64,000 bases of DNA from Symsagittifera roscoffensis (GCF_963678635.1 NC_087063.1:46048101-46112100); one strand, 5' to 3'. Counted from the stretch's first letter, positions 26,757 to 38,158 are shown. The notes: generated from the letters alone by a model not told the origin. Translations and numbers: made by a program.

Positions 26757-27021
26757 CTTGGTGACAGTGACGTTTCGTCCATTGGCGTTGAGTTTGCTGA
26801 AGTACTTGCCTAACATCATGAAATAGGGTCTCAGAAATATCCAACTGTAGGAATAGTAGCCCTCGTATTTGGGATCCCTCTTTGCCACTTGGCCATTGTG
26901 CCCTATCACGTGGTTGTCCTCTTCGTGCAGGGGGACGTTGATGGCGAAGAAGCAGATGCCGAGGGCGACGAGGATCACCCCGAACACACACAGGGCTATT
27001 AATGTTTCCACCAGCATTCTC
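26757..27021 (-). CDS. TRPM exon O: S5 and pore helix
   Basis: The exon is 265 bp, bounded by acceptor TTCACAG and donor AAG/GTACCA. It enters in phase 2 from exon N (completing an Arg codon) and leaves in phase 0. It encodes S5 (LIALCVFGVILVALGICFF), an extracellular loop rich in D/E/H, then SWIFLRPYFMMLGKYFSKLN, which matches the TRPM pore helix and filter region. Most TRPM channels have FGQ or FGE after the pore helix; here it is LGK. The sequence NVT near the end is a possible N-glycosylation site. The missing outer pore, S6 and TRP helix should follow in phase 0, but only satellite follows. Identification rests on family pattern and position, so the filter alignment needs checking. Confidence 0.85.
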
Positions 27022-27515
27022 CTGTGAACGTATTCATTTAGGTTGATTTTAACTGCAAACCAAACTACGGACGAAAACTACCAAGCACCACAGTTTTTGG
27101 CATTAAAAATTTGAGTGTCTCCCGGTACCATTGCGCCTAGTAAGTTTCAGATCCTCTACAATTTTGTAATTTCCATTCACTTTCCTATTAAGTATATTAA
27201 CAATTATTTTAATACTTGAGCGTTTCTTTGCTTAGGTCAATTTTTCTTTTGTAAATTCCGTTCGTAAACTTTTCTGTTTGGCAACACTCATAAAACTGAA
27301 AGAAAATCTTGGTACCTGGTTGATTGGAGAAAAATTTTGCTGAAAGAAAACTTCGAAATAATATTTTGAAGTTTTTTGAGTATTGTATATAAATGTATTT
27401 GTATGTCTGAAGAAATAAATTCTTTCCTTCTTTCTTTCTTTCTTTCTTTCTTTCTTAGTATTACTTGGTGTAAGATATTTTGAAGTGCAACTACTTTAAT
27501 GAAGGTGGGCTTAAC
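27022..27515. other. Intron N-O with (CTTT)n microsatellite
   Basis: This is a 494-bp AT-rich intron of the TRPM-like gene. It contains a TTTC/CTTT tetranucleotide tract at about 27421-27456. I see no other feature in it. Confidence 0.75.
27421..27456. repeat. (CTTT)n microsatellite
   Basis: About nine uninterrupted or nearly uninterrupted TTTC units lie in the intron between the S2-S4 and S5 exons. Confidence 0.95.
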
Positions 27516-27751
27516 CTGATCATAATCCACATGGGACCCAGTCTAGAGCTGCATTGGTAGAACCTCAACAGTCTCACATACATCATGAACATGGTCACGA
27601 CATACATGAGCATGGACAGGAACTGGAAGTGTGGCTTGTCGTGGTCCACTGTGGCCAGGGGATAGGCTGTCATGCCTATGGTCAGGTATGTCCACTCTAT
27701 CAAATTCCACTCATTCATCGCCCACAGTTTAAGTTTAAGACGCCATGTCAC
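27516..27751 (-). CDS. TRPM exon N: S2-S3 linker through S4
   Basis: The exon is 236 bp, with acceptor TTGATAG and donor ATCAG/GTTAAG. It is phase 0 in and phase 2 out, agreeing with both neighbours. It encodes LWAMNEWNLIEWTYLTIGM, equivalent to the TRPM 'W...WN..D' start of S3. A short extracellular loop follows, then S4 with MMYVRLLRFYQCSSRLGPMW. The LGP motif and following hydrophobic residues at the S4-S5 linker are one of the best conserved TRPM signatures. S4 has two Arg residues (RLLR), few compared with voltage-gated channels, as expected for TRP channels. Confidence 0.88.
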
Positions 27752-28028
27752 CTATCAAGATTCATTTTTCCATCCAAAATACTTCATCGATAATACTCTC
27801 TATTTTCTTGTTGTTTTTCTGTCATTCACAAAAATTTAAGTTGAAAGCCTATTAATTTTTATCAGTGACTTCAAATAAACCATCTACCGGCTTCAAATTT
27901 TTCTTGTGGATCGACTGGTATAAAAAGTTCCGAATTTAGTTGTTTCTGTAAAGTGGTTTCTAATTTTCACAACTGTCCAAAAATATGAACTATTAAGTTG
28001 CATGAGCTCAAATTTTACAAAATCTTAC

Positions 28029-28345
28029 CTGTTGAAAACAGAGTTGTCTGTAGCTCTCTATTGCATAACTAGCCATGAAAAGAAAGGCTACTATGCCAAA
28101 GACACTGTCGCGCCCTTTGTTGACTTCAAAAGCAGCCATAGTCACAACAAAGAGAAAGCCGAGATAGGCGAACAGATAGAGTACAAATTTGGTCACTGGT
28201 GCCCTATAGTAGTTGAGGATGGATTGGGCGAGAGAGGGGGAGATGGAAGAGGAGGAGGTTATCGATGATGCCTTGTCGGATGTAGTGGATCCGTTGTCAC
28301 TTTCATAATCGCCTCCTTCCATTGTTATCGCGTGCTCAAGCATCT
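28029..28345 (-). CDS. TRPM exon M: pre-S1 tail, S1 and S2
   Basis: The exon is 317 bp, with acceptor TTTGTTTCAG and donor CAACAG/GTAAGA. It is phase 1 in and phase 0 out. The first 40 or so residues are Ser/Thr-rich (TSSSSISPS). Then comes YYRAPVTKFVLYLFAYLGFL, the TRPM S1 signature (family pattern 'Y.AP..KF......Y..FL'). S2 follows as VFGIVAFLFMASYAIESYRQ. In the family, S1-S4 form the voltage-sensor-like domain that holds ligand and Ca2+ sites in some members; I cannot assign such a site here. Confidence 0.88.
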
Positions 28346-28908
28346 CTGAAACAAATTCAAAGAAAACGAACGGGTTTTTGGTTGAACTGAAAGCAGATAA
28401 AACTCTACTTTTCTCCCGGGCAAGTTATTTAAAGACACCGGGAATTTTCGATACCTTCAAGTATGGCCTAAAAGCCAAAAGTCTAGCATAAAGTTATAAT
28501 ATAAACACTTTTGTCAGAGGAACCAACGTTCTTTAAAGGTGCTTTGAGGCTCAACATATCTTTCGATAAAATTGTTCACTGATTAAGATATCTTCATGTG
28601 GCACTGAATGAAAATGTATGATTGCCATCTCGATGCGGAAGTGGCGCAAGTCTCCGCCTCTCAATCGAAAGGCCAGTGGCACGATGCGCAGCATGAGCCG
28701 TGCTGCGGCTGAAGAAACAAATCTCAGCACAGAAAAACAACCAAAAAACGCATGTAGTGTATAACCAGGGACACACTTTCTTCGTAAAGAGCTTGGAGCA
28801 TATTTTTTGTTGGTCCTTTCCCTCGTGGATATATCTGGATATATTATGGATAAATGCGGTCCTAATCTTATTTGTTTTTTTTTGTTCTTGCGCAGTAGTT
28901 CAACTGAC
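28346..28908. other. Intron L-M
   Basis: This is a 563-bp intron with a consistent donor (GAAG/GTCAGT) and acceptor (TTTCAG/AG). A minus-strand stretch containing FHSVPHED near 28600 faintly resembles a TRPM S1-S2 loop, but it has no fitting splice sites and the position is already filled by exon M. Confidence 0.6.
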
Positions 28909-29105
28909 CTTCTAACTCGTCCATATCCCAAGTGCCCTCTCTGGCAGCCGGCCTCCTGCTGCCCTGATGCCCTCCCTGCATGCCCAGCCACACACTCTCA
29001 GGCAGACACTCCTCCAACTGACTCCTCCCTCCCTTCCTATTCAGAGAGGGTCTGACTGTTGTTGTTCTCTCGCTGATCTCGGCGAAGTTGGCCAGGAAGT
29101 CTTCG
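28909..29105 (-). CDS. TRPM exon L: linker segment
   Basis: The exon is 197 bp, with acceptor GTTGTTGTAG and donor TTAGAAG/GTCAGT. It is phase 2 in and phase 1 out, agreeing with exons K and M. It encodes about 65 residues, including DFLANFAEISERTTTVRPSL and an acidic end (WDMDELEG). There is no recognisable domain; it is part of the cytoplasmic stretch between MHR4 and S1. Exon status is inferred from open frame, splice sites and phase rather than from homology. Confidence 0.65.
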
Positions 29106-31288
29106 CTACAACAACTTAACACTGTTACTAATTGAAGAGGAACCCTCATATGCATGACACAAGCTATTAACATCTTCCTTGGTTATCCAGTAATTAATAC
29201 CACAATTTTGCTTTCATTGGTTTCATTTTTATAAACACCAGATAAAAAAGCCTTATCATGTTAATCTTATTTTGCTGTAGGCAAGTTACTCAGCTTTCAA
29301 GACGAAAAAATATCGTCCTCGTGCCGTTAAACTAGTCGCAACCTTCTTACGGTTGACTGCAAAACTATTGCACTGCGAGTGCAATAATTCTGCGATTGTT
29401 TGCGAAGATCTCGATGATAACAAAATAAAGGTTAAGGGCTCTTGTCCAGTGTTTATGATACACATGGACATAAAGGCAGCTTTTATGGTAATTTACTTTG
29501 AAGTCATCATTCTCCTCCTACGGCAATCAAACATAAAGAGTCATAAAATTATCTACATTTAAGGTTGTTTTTATCAAAAATATAATATTGAAAAGTTTAA
29601 ATTTCAATCGACCTCCTCAACTGATGGGATCTTTTGAAAAAAAAACAACTAATTTTTCATAAAATTGTTGAGTCAGTCGAGAATTGTTATGATTGATTAT
29701 CGGTTCACAATATTTCAATAAATAAAGCTTAAAACATTTCATCATATGACAACAACTGAAAATATCAATTATTTTCAAGTGTTGTCGAACTTAAATTCAT
29801 TGCTAATAATAATCATTTTCGGTGACGAATGAAAACAAAAAAGACAAGACTACTTGTATCAGGGCGACGCTTTGAATAATACGACTGCCTTTTAAAGTCT
29901 ATGAAGTAGTGTTTGCCTTAGAAAAAACAATAAAAGTTTCAAAAAAATGATATATATTTTGATATAAAAATCATCCCCCACACGCTATGTAAAGTACAAA
30001 GTGATACATTTTGAAAAGCAAAGTATTAAATATACCAAAAAGCTTGCCTCAGTTCAATTTCGAACATTAAATCTCCACTTATGCGTTAAAACCGTTAATT
30101 TTCTCAAACTGGCCATATGGCAATTTTTAACCCTCTTAACTGTACATAAAAAGATCACGGCAAGCAATTTTTCACATTTGAGCTCAAAACAAGAATATTT
30201 TAGATTGGTATAAAATATCCCTTCAAAAATTGCTAGTTAAAATAGTCGAATTTTTTCCTGGAGAAAAAACCACCTCGAGCCCAAAAGTTTCGACTCTTTT
30301 TTTTTGAAATTCGCAGCAATTAGAACTATGTGCCTCAAATCTGAGCATCAGAAAAAACTGTGCCAGTTGTTCAATTTTATCAACCTGAGCTTCAAAAGTT
30401 GACCTTTAACCAATGCTACTCATTGTTCCGACCACCATCCTCCCCCTTCTGATTATTCTATTGTAAGTAGATTCCGCAGTAAGACCGCTTATCTGATCTG
30501 ATCTTTCTTTAATGGCAATATATTCGATTTCGTGGTCTGAACTTTAAATCTCAATGCATTATAATGGATTTTTTTTTGTCTCGGAAATTCAATATAATCG
30601 GTTTAAATTCATGGGCACTCGGTAGGGACAGTGACCTACACGCAACAAATAGTTCACCTATCCAGTGCACAGTTCGGCCTCCTAATGGGGTGGGAAAGAA
30701 CTATGATTTTGGGTCTGTTTTTTTTTCAGGCAATTTTGTTTACCCCAACAAAACTCGTGGTTCCTCGTAAATTTATTTCAACCGTGATAACTCTGAAAAA
30801 TTGAAAATCTCATTTTTGCAATTTTCAGCCTAATTTAATCACTGTTTACTGATAAAAACTCACAACAAAAAATTAAGGAACCGATGAAGTTTTCTGCTAA
30901 GTACTTTTGAACTTTTAAACCACCCATTTTAACTAAAATGTCGGCGTCATAATAGCTGATCCCTAGCAAAACAAGTTTTTTTTTTCTCGTCTTTAGCAAG
31001 AGTCTGGGATATTTACTGAAATATGAGTTCTGTTAACAGCGTGTAATCCCGTCAGCGTTAACAGCGTGTAAACTCAAACGAATCCCACCCCAAGCTACAC
31101 TTATGCCCCTATCAGACTCTAAATTTTGTCCTTCTTTCACCCCCTTCCCTTCATTTTGAGAAATAAAAAAGATATAAAACGAAAGGTCCAGCAATAACTA
31201 CCAGTCTCTAAAACCGTCTTAACTTCGCCCCGTCTCCTCAGCTTAAGAAACTAAAAGCAGGATATAAAACGAAAGCTTCAGTGCTGAC
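29106..31288. other. Intron K-L with old interspersed repeat
   Basis: This is a 2.2-kb AT-rich intron. About 29850-30290 is a diverged copy of the repeat family also found at 34767, 37754, 40240 and 46380 (see separate entries). It also holds a small direct repeat, TTAACAGCGTGTAA, near 31034 and 31058. No exon was recognised. Confidence 0.6.
29850..30290 (+). repeat. Diverged copy of the 'CACACGC' interspersed repeat
   Basis: Landmarks in order are CTTGTATCAGGGCGACGC, TTTTAAAGTCTATGAAGTAG, CCCCCACACGCTATGTAAAG, AAATCTCCACTTATGCGTTA, TTTGAGCTCAAAACAA and a final GAGAAAAAACCACCTCGAGC. The same landmark order occurs at 37754-38158, 40240-40760 and 46380-46905. Function and class are unknown; it looks like a non-coding transposon remnant. 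Confidence 0.7.
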
Positions 31289-31462
31289 TCGTAGTTTAGT
31301 GCAGGGTTTGGTCTGTGCTCTTCTAAGTCTGATTCGCTGTCAGTCAACTCGTCGCAGTGGTACAGAGCAGTGCTGCTCTTCCTTCCCCGTGTCTCGAACG
31401 AGTCATCCACTGAAAGGGCAGAGCTCTGCTGTTCTTCCGCTATGACTTGAAGGCGTTTCAGT
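31289..31462 (-). CDS. TRPM exon K: acidic linker segment
   Basis: The exon is 174 bp. The acceptor (TTATTTCAG) is clear and enters in phase 2 after exon J. The donor chosen (TACGA/GTCAGC) is weak but gives the phase needed by exon L. It encodes LKRLQVIAEEQQ, then a Ser/Asp/Glu-rich stretch (CDELTDSESDLEEHRP). No domain was recognised. It extends the cytoplasmic linker before S1. The 3' boundary is uncertain by a few tens of bases. Confidence 0.6.
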
Positions 31463-32451
31463 CTGAAATAAGTGGTAAGCATGCAAAATTAGGCAGTCAG
31501 TGAGTCAGTTGACAAATGCAGGGCTAACAATTAAGTTAACAGAAAAAGGGCAGTTGAGTCAAATAATAGTTATAAACAAAAAATCAATCAAGTTGCCAGT
31601 TCATATCAGTAATCAATCTCAAATATACTCAATCTCAGCCAAAAATAAAAAAAGAAATGAAAACGAGCGCGCACCTCCCTTCCTTAATCATATATTTTAA
31701 TGGGTTCAATTTTTGGGTTTTGTCTATGGATAGAACTTCGCAAAACGACATAGACAAGGAAAGAAAATAAAACCAACTTGCATTGTTGCGAATGGGGCTA
31801 GCCTTTTGCCTTTTCTAGATATACTTACAAAAATTTTAATAATTATGGTCACGGAAACATAAGAGCTTTTTCTTGTTCACATTTTTTTTCAAAACTGATC
31901 TGCGAATCATTTCTCGTAGGTCAAGTGAGTTTTCAAAAAACATGGCTCTTCACGCTTCATTAATAGTCTCTGTTGAAATGATCGAAAAAAATTTCATTAA
32001 TTTTTTGATCTACCAGATGTTTAGGTAACTTTTTGAAGTGACTCTTTAATCAATGGGAGTAGTTTGAATATGTCTGCCAACCGCAACAGTTAACTTCCAA
32101 ACTTATTTCGAAATGTTCTCCATTATTTCAATTTCATTTCGCAAAAAAACTTCCTTCTTTTATTAGGCTTAAAAATTGAGTTTTATTCTTTTTTAAAGCT
32201 CAAACGTTGAAGGTTTTAGCAAAATATCCAAAGAAAACAGGACAAGAAACCTCCATGGGTGGAGAAATTGACTGCTCTACGTCCATAGCACAAATTGAAT
32301 ACGTTGAAAATTATACCTCAATGATGGTTAAAATTTCAATGAACTAAATTCATTTAACTATACTCAAACCAGTTTTCCAATACTTCATATGCAACTTATG
32401 GAAGAGCAAGTTACCGTGAACAGGTGCCGATTTGCGAAATCTGCCACGCAA
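31463..32451. other. Intron J-K, unique part
   Basis: This is AT-rich sequence with no recognised gene, between exon K and the first MITE-containing repeat unit. Confidence 0.6.
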
Positions 32452-32871
32452 ATACAGATGGTGTACGGATTTAGGGATGTGGAAGCCCCCCCCCCCCCCC
32501 CCCCTCAGGGATTCGACCCCTGCCGACCCGAAGGGTCCCCTTTGTACTATTTTGAATATTTGATATTGAAGGACCCTAAAATTAATACTTGATGGTGATG
32601 GACCCTAAAATTTTTCTAACGGCGCCTTTGGCGCCAATATATACTAATTTTAACATGGGAGCGCGCGCCAAAATACGCGATTTTTTGGTCAAATTTTTCC
32701 AAAAAGTGCCTAAAAGCGCTTTTGTCAACAATTTGCTTCCGGCGCAGAAAATTTGGTCGAACTGGGTTCTTTATAGGGAGAGCTCAGAAAATAATTTTTG
32801 ACGACCTAAAAAAAATGTCGACAAAATTTCCGCACTCCCTCGAGAAAATCTTAGATCCGCTACTGCCCATA
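32452..32871 (+). mobile_element. MITE-like element, copy 1
   Basis: The start, CGGATTTAGGGATGTGGAAG, and the end, CTTAGATCCGCTACTGCCC, form imperfect inverted terminal repeats (reverse complement of the end: CAGTAGCGGATCTAAG). The 420-bp body has a 19-C tract at 32486-32504, the word GGGATTCGACCCCTGCCGAC, and a palindrome GGCGCCTTTGGCGCC. There is no coding capacity. Related copies lie at 35141 and 53601. The termini resemble those of many non-autonomous DNA transposons starting CAGTGGCGGATC, but I cannot assign a superfamily. Confidence 0.7.
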
Positions 32872-35140
32872 TATATGGTGAAAAGACTTTGACAGGTCGG
32901 TTTATTAAATTACAAAATTAAACAATGGAGCAATTTTCTCCAAAAAAAAAACAAATTTTGTTTTCAAAGAATTGCAAAATCGCAATTCCTTCTGAGTACC
33001 TTCGCCATCAAAAAACTTGTATCAAAAAATCAAAAGATTAGGTTCGAAATCAGAAGGTTATGCAAGAAAAATAATAAGCACGGAATGATCAGTTGCTATC
33101 CCTAATAGTACAGAAATCTCCGACCAAATTTAAATCTACAAAAAAACTCTACTGTTTGGATTTTTTTTTTGCAATTTTTAATCAATATTTTATTTGAAAA
33201 CTTCTCTGTTCAATTGGTTCAAATCAGTGTTCTAGAAGAAAGAAGAGGAGTTTTGATCATGCATCAAAAACTATTATCAAACTGAAATTTAGGCTTTTTC
33301 GGGTTAACAATTTGTTTAAGGAATCACTTGAATCACTTGTATCCTGGCTCACAACGGATTCAAACTTCTTTGCGATCCCGGCCAACTTAGCCCGGAAGCA
33401 ACAAATGTGCCTGGGACGGCAGAATTACTGAGATTTAATCTGTATTTATTTGATAATTATAGATATAATTATTTGTCTGCTTACCTGTTATCGGCTTATT
33501 TTTCACATCTTGGACCTGTTTTTTTTTGCTGCGCTCATTTTTGATTGTTGTTTTTAGTCTTTGATTTATTGCTCCAGTTTGTAGTTTTACTTACCTTGAC
33601 TTTTTTCTTTTTTATTTTGTACGCTTTCCAAAAAATCCTCGGCCGAATTCCTCGGCCTAAAATAATCGAAAAATTCCCTGTCACAGCGACTAAGCTCAAA
33701 TTTTTTTTTACACTTATAGTTTTGACCCTCGGATTAAACAAATTTTTGATTTTAACCGTTTTTCTAACTTTTTGAATGTTCTCGAAAACTACCCTGCCAT
33801 ATTTGAGATTTGGTTCAATTCAAAGAACGGGCTGTGGGAAACTCATTTGCTCATGCAATTACTCCCAAATTTTCTGACACCAAAAGTTATGGCCCTCGGG
33901 AAATTGTTTTTTGGCGGTTTTTTATAAGTTTATGAAATCTTTCTAGAACTACTCTTCAAATCTGAGATTTTGAGCTTATTAAAAAATACATTTTGAGTGA
34001 AACCTTTCTGAATAAGCTGCTACGCCGTATTTTCCTCACAAAAAGCTATGATTATCGGAGATGTCAAAATGTTGATTGGTTGACCATTTTGTAGACTTTT
34101 CTCGCGAACTATCCTCCCAAATCTGATATCATAGGTTTAATTGCAACAACATGTTGTTAAATGATTACCTTGATAACTGGTAATGCCCAGTTTGCTTAAG
34201 AAAAATTTTGTAGCTTTCAAATAAGTCGAAGTTTTGAAAGTTTGACAGGTTTTGAAATTTTTCGAGTTTACGCAAAAACTACCATGATAATTCTCAGGTT
34301 GTGTTCAATCGAGAAGCCCAGTTTTGGAAATTTTTCTGCTAAAAAGACCTCAACTTTCACTATGCAGAAAAAAGCATGGATTTTGGAAACGGTTTTGACC
34401 ATTTTTTAGAATGTTTTGATTTTTCTTAAGATTCACACAATTGAATCTGAGATGAATGTTGTGGTGAACTTTCTGAAATGAAAACTGAAAGAACCGGTTG
34501 CAAAAATATTTTTGTAAGATAATTGTTCTTTTTTTGGTGAAAACAATAATCTCAAAAATGTTTTACTCTTCTCACTATTTTAGTTGAAAAAAAAAACCAA
34601 TGTTTTAGGCAAAATCCAATTTTTGAAATCACGTTTTTTGTGCCGCATCAGTATGGCAACTTCATTCAATCTCGAAAACATACCTCCAGCTTTAGCTGGG
34701 CTCCTAGAAAGACTTTTTTTTATTTATTGATGCTGAATAGACTCTCTTATTTAACTTTGAGATTTTTGTGAAAATAACCCCCCCCCCCCACACGCCATAT
34801 GAAGTAAAAAGTCATAGATGTCGCTCGCTCCTAGTAACAAATAAATTATGGCAAATAGCCTGCTTCAACTAATTTGGAACGAGTTCTAAGACGGGTTAAA
34901 TCTCCGCTAACGCGTTATAGGCGCGAAATATACCGCTCATGAATTTACAAAAAATAATCACAGGTGAATATTTATTTCAAATTTAAGCTCAAGACAACAA
35001 TACTTTTTAAATGATATTTAAAAAAACTTGTCAAAAAAGGCTAGTTAAGAAGTCGATTTTTGTCTGAAGAAAAAAAAACCATTCCGAGCACAAATATTCC
35101 GTTAATTTCTTCACAATTTTACTGGATTTTGTACAGTTTG
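32486..35140 (+). repeat. Tandem 2.5-3 kb unit, copy 1
   Basis: This unit and the next two share long near-identical stretches, with landmarks at offsets of 2,645 bp (copy 1 to 2) and 2,491 bp (copy 2 to 3). Examples are CTTTGCGATCCCGGCCAAC (33369, 36014; copy 3 reads ...CCTAC at 38505) and CACAAAAAGCTATGATTATC. Copy 1 starts with the MITE and lacks a block of about 480 bp that copies 2 and 3 have between CTGAATAGACTCTCTTA and TTTGAGATTTTTGTG. It ends at a junction GTACAGTTTG followed by a C tract (35141). All frames are broken; no gene was recognised. Confidence 0.85.
34767..35113 (+). repeat. Interspersed repeat segment in unit 1
   Basis: It contains the C tract at about 34778-34789, then CACACGCCATATGAAGTAAA, and ends GAAAAAAAAACCATTCCGAG. 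It is the 3' half of the family that is fuller at 37754 and 40240. Confidence 0.75.
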
Positions 35141-35516
35141 CCCCCCCCCCCCTCAGAGATTCGACCCCCTGCCGACCCGAAGGGTCCCCTTTGTACTATT
35201 TTGAATATTTGATATTGAAGGACCCTAAAATTAGTACTTGATGGTGATGGACCCTAAAATTTTTCTAACGGCGCCTTTGGCACCAATATATACTAATTTT
35301 AACGTGGGAGCGCGCGCCAAAATACGCGATTTTTTGGTCAAATTTTTCCAAAAAGTGCCTAAAAGCGCTTTTGTCAACAATTTGCTTCCGGCGCAGAAAA
35401 TTTGGTCGAACTGGGTTCTTTATAGGGAGAGCTCAGAAAAAATTTTTTGACGACCTAAAAAAAATGTCGACAAAATTTCCGCACTCCCTCGAGAAAATCT
35501 TAGATCCGCTACTGCC
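35141..35516 (+). mobile_element. MITE-like element, copy 2, 5' truncated
   Basis: The sequence follows copy 1 (32486-32871) almost base for base from the C tract onward, ending CTTAGATCCGCTACTGCCC. The left terminal repeat is missing: the C tract is joined directly to the end of repeat unit 1 (GTACAGTTTG). Confidence 0.75.
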
Positions 35517-37753
35517 CATATATATGGTGAAAAGACTTTGACAGGTCGGTTTATTAAATTACAAAATTAAACAATGGAACAATTTTCTCCAAAAAAAACA
35601 AATTTTGTTTTCAAAGAATTGCAAAATCGCAATTCCTTCTGAGTACCTTCGCCATCAAAAAACTTGTATCAAAAAATCAAAAGATTAGGTTCGAATCAGA
35701 AGGTTATGCAAGAAAAATAATAAGCACGGAATGATCAGTTGCTATCCCTAATAGTACAGAAATCTCCGACCAAATTTAAATCTACAAAAAAACTCTACTG
35801 TTTGGATTTTTTTTTGCAATTTTTAATCAATATTTTATTTGAAAACTTCTCTGTTCAATTGGTTCAAATCAGTGTTCTAGAAGAAAGAAGAGGAGTTTTG
35901 ATCATGCATCAAAAACTATTAGTAAACTGAAATTCAGGCTTTTTCGGGTTAACAATTTGCTTAAAGGAATCACTTGAATCACTTGTATCCTGACTCACAA
36001 CGGATTCAAACTTCTTTGCGATCCCGGCCAACTTAGCCCGGAAGCAACAAATGTGCCTGGGACGGCAGAATTACTGAGATATAATCTGTATTTATTTGAT
36101 AATTATAGATATAATTATTTGTCTGCTTACCTGTTACCGGCTTATTTTTCACATCTTGGACCTGTTTTTTTTTGCTGCGCTCATTTTTGATTGTTGTTTT
36201 TAGTCTTTGATTTATTACTCCAGTTTGTAGTTTTACTTACCTTGCCTTTTTTTCTTTTTTATTTTGTACGCTTTCCAAAAAATCCTCGGCCGAATTCCTC
36301 GGCCTAAAATAATCGAAAAATTCCCTATCACAGCGACTAAGCTCAAATTTTTTTTTACACTTATAGTTTTGACCCTCGGATTAAACAAATTTTTGATTTT
36401 AACCGTTTTTCTAACTTTTTGAATGTTCTCGAAAACTACACTGCCATATTTGAGATTTGGTTCAATTCAAAGAACGGGCTGTGGGAAACTCATTTGCTCA
36501 TGCAATTACTCCCAAATTTTCTGACACCAAAAGTTATGGCCCTCGGGAAATTGTTTTTTGGCGGTTTTTTATAAGTTTATGAAATCTTTCTAGAACTACT
36601 CTTCAAATCTGAGATTTTGAGCTTATTAAAAATTACATTTTGAGTGAAACCTTCTGAATGAACTGCTACGCCGTATTTTCCTCACAAAAAGCTATGATTA
36701 TCGGAGATGTCAAAATGTTGATTGGTTGACCATTTTGTAGACTTTTCTCGCGAACTATCCTCCCAAATCTGATATCATAGGTTTAATTGCAACAACATGT
36801 TGTTAAATGATTACCTTGATAACTGGTAATGCCCAGTTTGCCTAAGAAAAATTTTGTAGCTTTCAAATAAGTCGAGGTTTTAAAAGTTTGACAGGTTTTC
36901 AAATTTTTCGACTTTACGCGAAAACTACCATGCTAATTCTTAGGTTGTGTTCAATCGAGAAGCCCAGTTTTGGAAATTTTTCTGCTAAAGCGACCTCAAC
37001 TTTCTCTATGCAGAAAAAAGCATGGATTTTGGAAACGGTTTTGACCATTTTTTAGAATGTTTTGATTTTTCTTAAGATTCACACAATTGAATCTGAGATG
37101 AATAATGTGGTGAACTTTCTGAAATGAAAACTGAAAGAACCGGTTGCGATAATATTTTTGTAAGATAATTGTTCTTCTTTTGTTGAAAACAATAATCTCA
37201 AAAATGTTTTACTCTTCTCACTATTTTAGTTGAAAAAAAAACCAATGTTTTAGGCAAAATCCAATTTTTGAAATCACGTTTTTTGTGCCGCATCAGTATG
37301 GCAACTTCATTCAATCTCAAAAATATACCTCCAGCTTTAGCTGGGCCCCTAGAAAGACTTTTTTTAAATATATTGATGCTGAATAGACTCTCTTATACAG
37401 ACTTTTGGAAGTTTAAGAAGAATTTTGATTAATTGTGTAAGATAATTTTTCATAAAACTTCTTATCAATTATTTTGGTAGGTAGCGTTTTTCTTGATTAA
37501 TTGATAAAAAAAAACAGAAAGGCTTATTTTTGTGTTAAAACTTTGAATGAAAAAATTGGTAAAACAATTGCACCATATTATTTTAGGTGAAATTTTAAGC
37601 AACTTTGTTCTCTTCAAAGTTTGTCTAATCTCAATCTAATTTAAGCAAGCGTTTGAATTTTCAAACTCTGTTTGTTTTGTTCAAATAAATTAAGTCAGAA
37701 CTAAGTTTTACTGGATTTTGTACAGTTTGCCGTTGTGATAACTAATTGAGCTT

Positions 37754-38158
37754 GGAAATAAAACAAAGAAGGCTGCTCGCATCAGGGCAACGCCCTGAAT
37801 GATTTGAGAGCCTCTTAAGGTCTATGAAGCAGTAATAACATGAAAAAAAGAAATGTAATCAAATAAAACGAAAACTTTTTTAGCTTTGAGATTTTTGTGA
37901 AAATAACCCCCCCCCCCACACGCCATATGAAGTAAAAAGTCATAGATGTCGCTCGCTCCTAGTAACAAATAAATTATGGCAAATAGCCTGCTTCAACTAA
38001 TTTGGAACGAGTTCTAAGACGGGTTAAATCTCCGCTTACGCGTTATAGGCGCGAAATATACCGCTCATGAATTTACAAAAAATAATCACAGGTGAATATT
38101 TATTTCAAATTTAAGCTCAAGACAACAATACTTTTTAAATGATATTTAAAAAAACTTG
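37754..38158 (+). repeat. Interspersed repeat segment in unit 2
   Basis: Landmarks are GCATCAGGGCAACGCCCTGA, AAGGTCTATGAAGCAGTAAT, a C tract at about 37907-37917, CACACGCCATATGAAG and TCTCCGCTTACGCGTTATAG. It is truncated at 38158 by the unit junction. Confidence 0.75.

Noticed and set aside
28551-28991. Minus-strand open frame of 146 codons containing FHSVPHED
   Set aside because: It overlaps exon L in another frame and lacks fitting splice phases. The S1-S2 position it resembles is already encoded by exon M.
32589-32801. 70-codon plus-strand frame repeated at 35238
   Set aside because: Both are the MITE body, which has no known protein, and the third MITE copy has the frame broken.
33340-33440. 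Possible small structured RNA gene (GCGATCCCGGCCAACTTAGCCCGG)
   Set aside because: It has some stem potential but no match to tRNA, 5S or snRNA patterns that I can defend. It is simply part of the tandem unit.
33545-33775. Hydrophobic plus-strand frame that looks like a membrane protein
   Set aside because: It is a T-rich stretch of the tandem unit; the frame is not kept in the other two copies.
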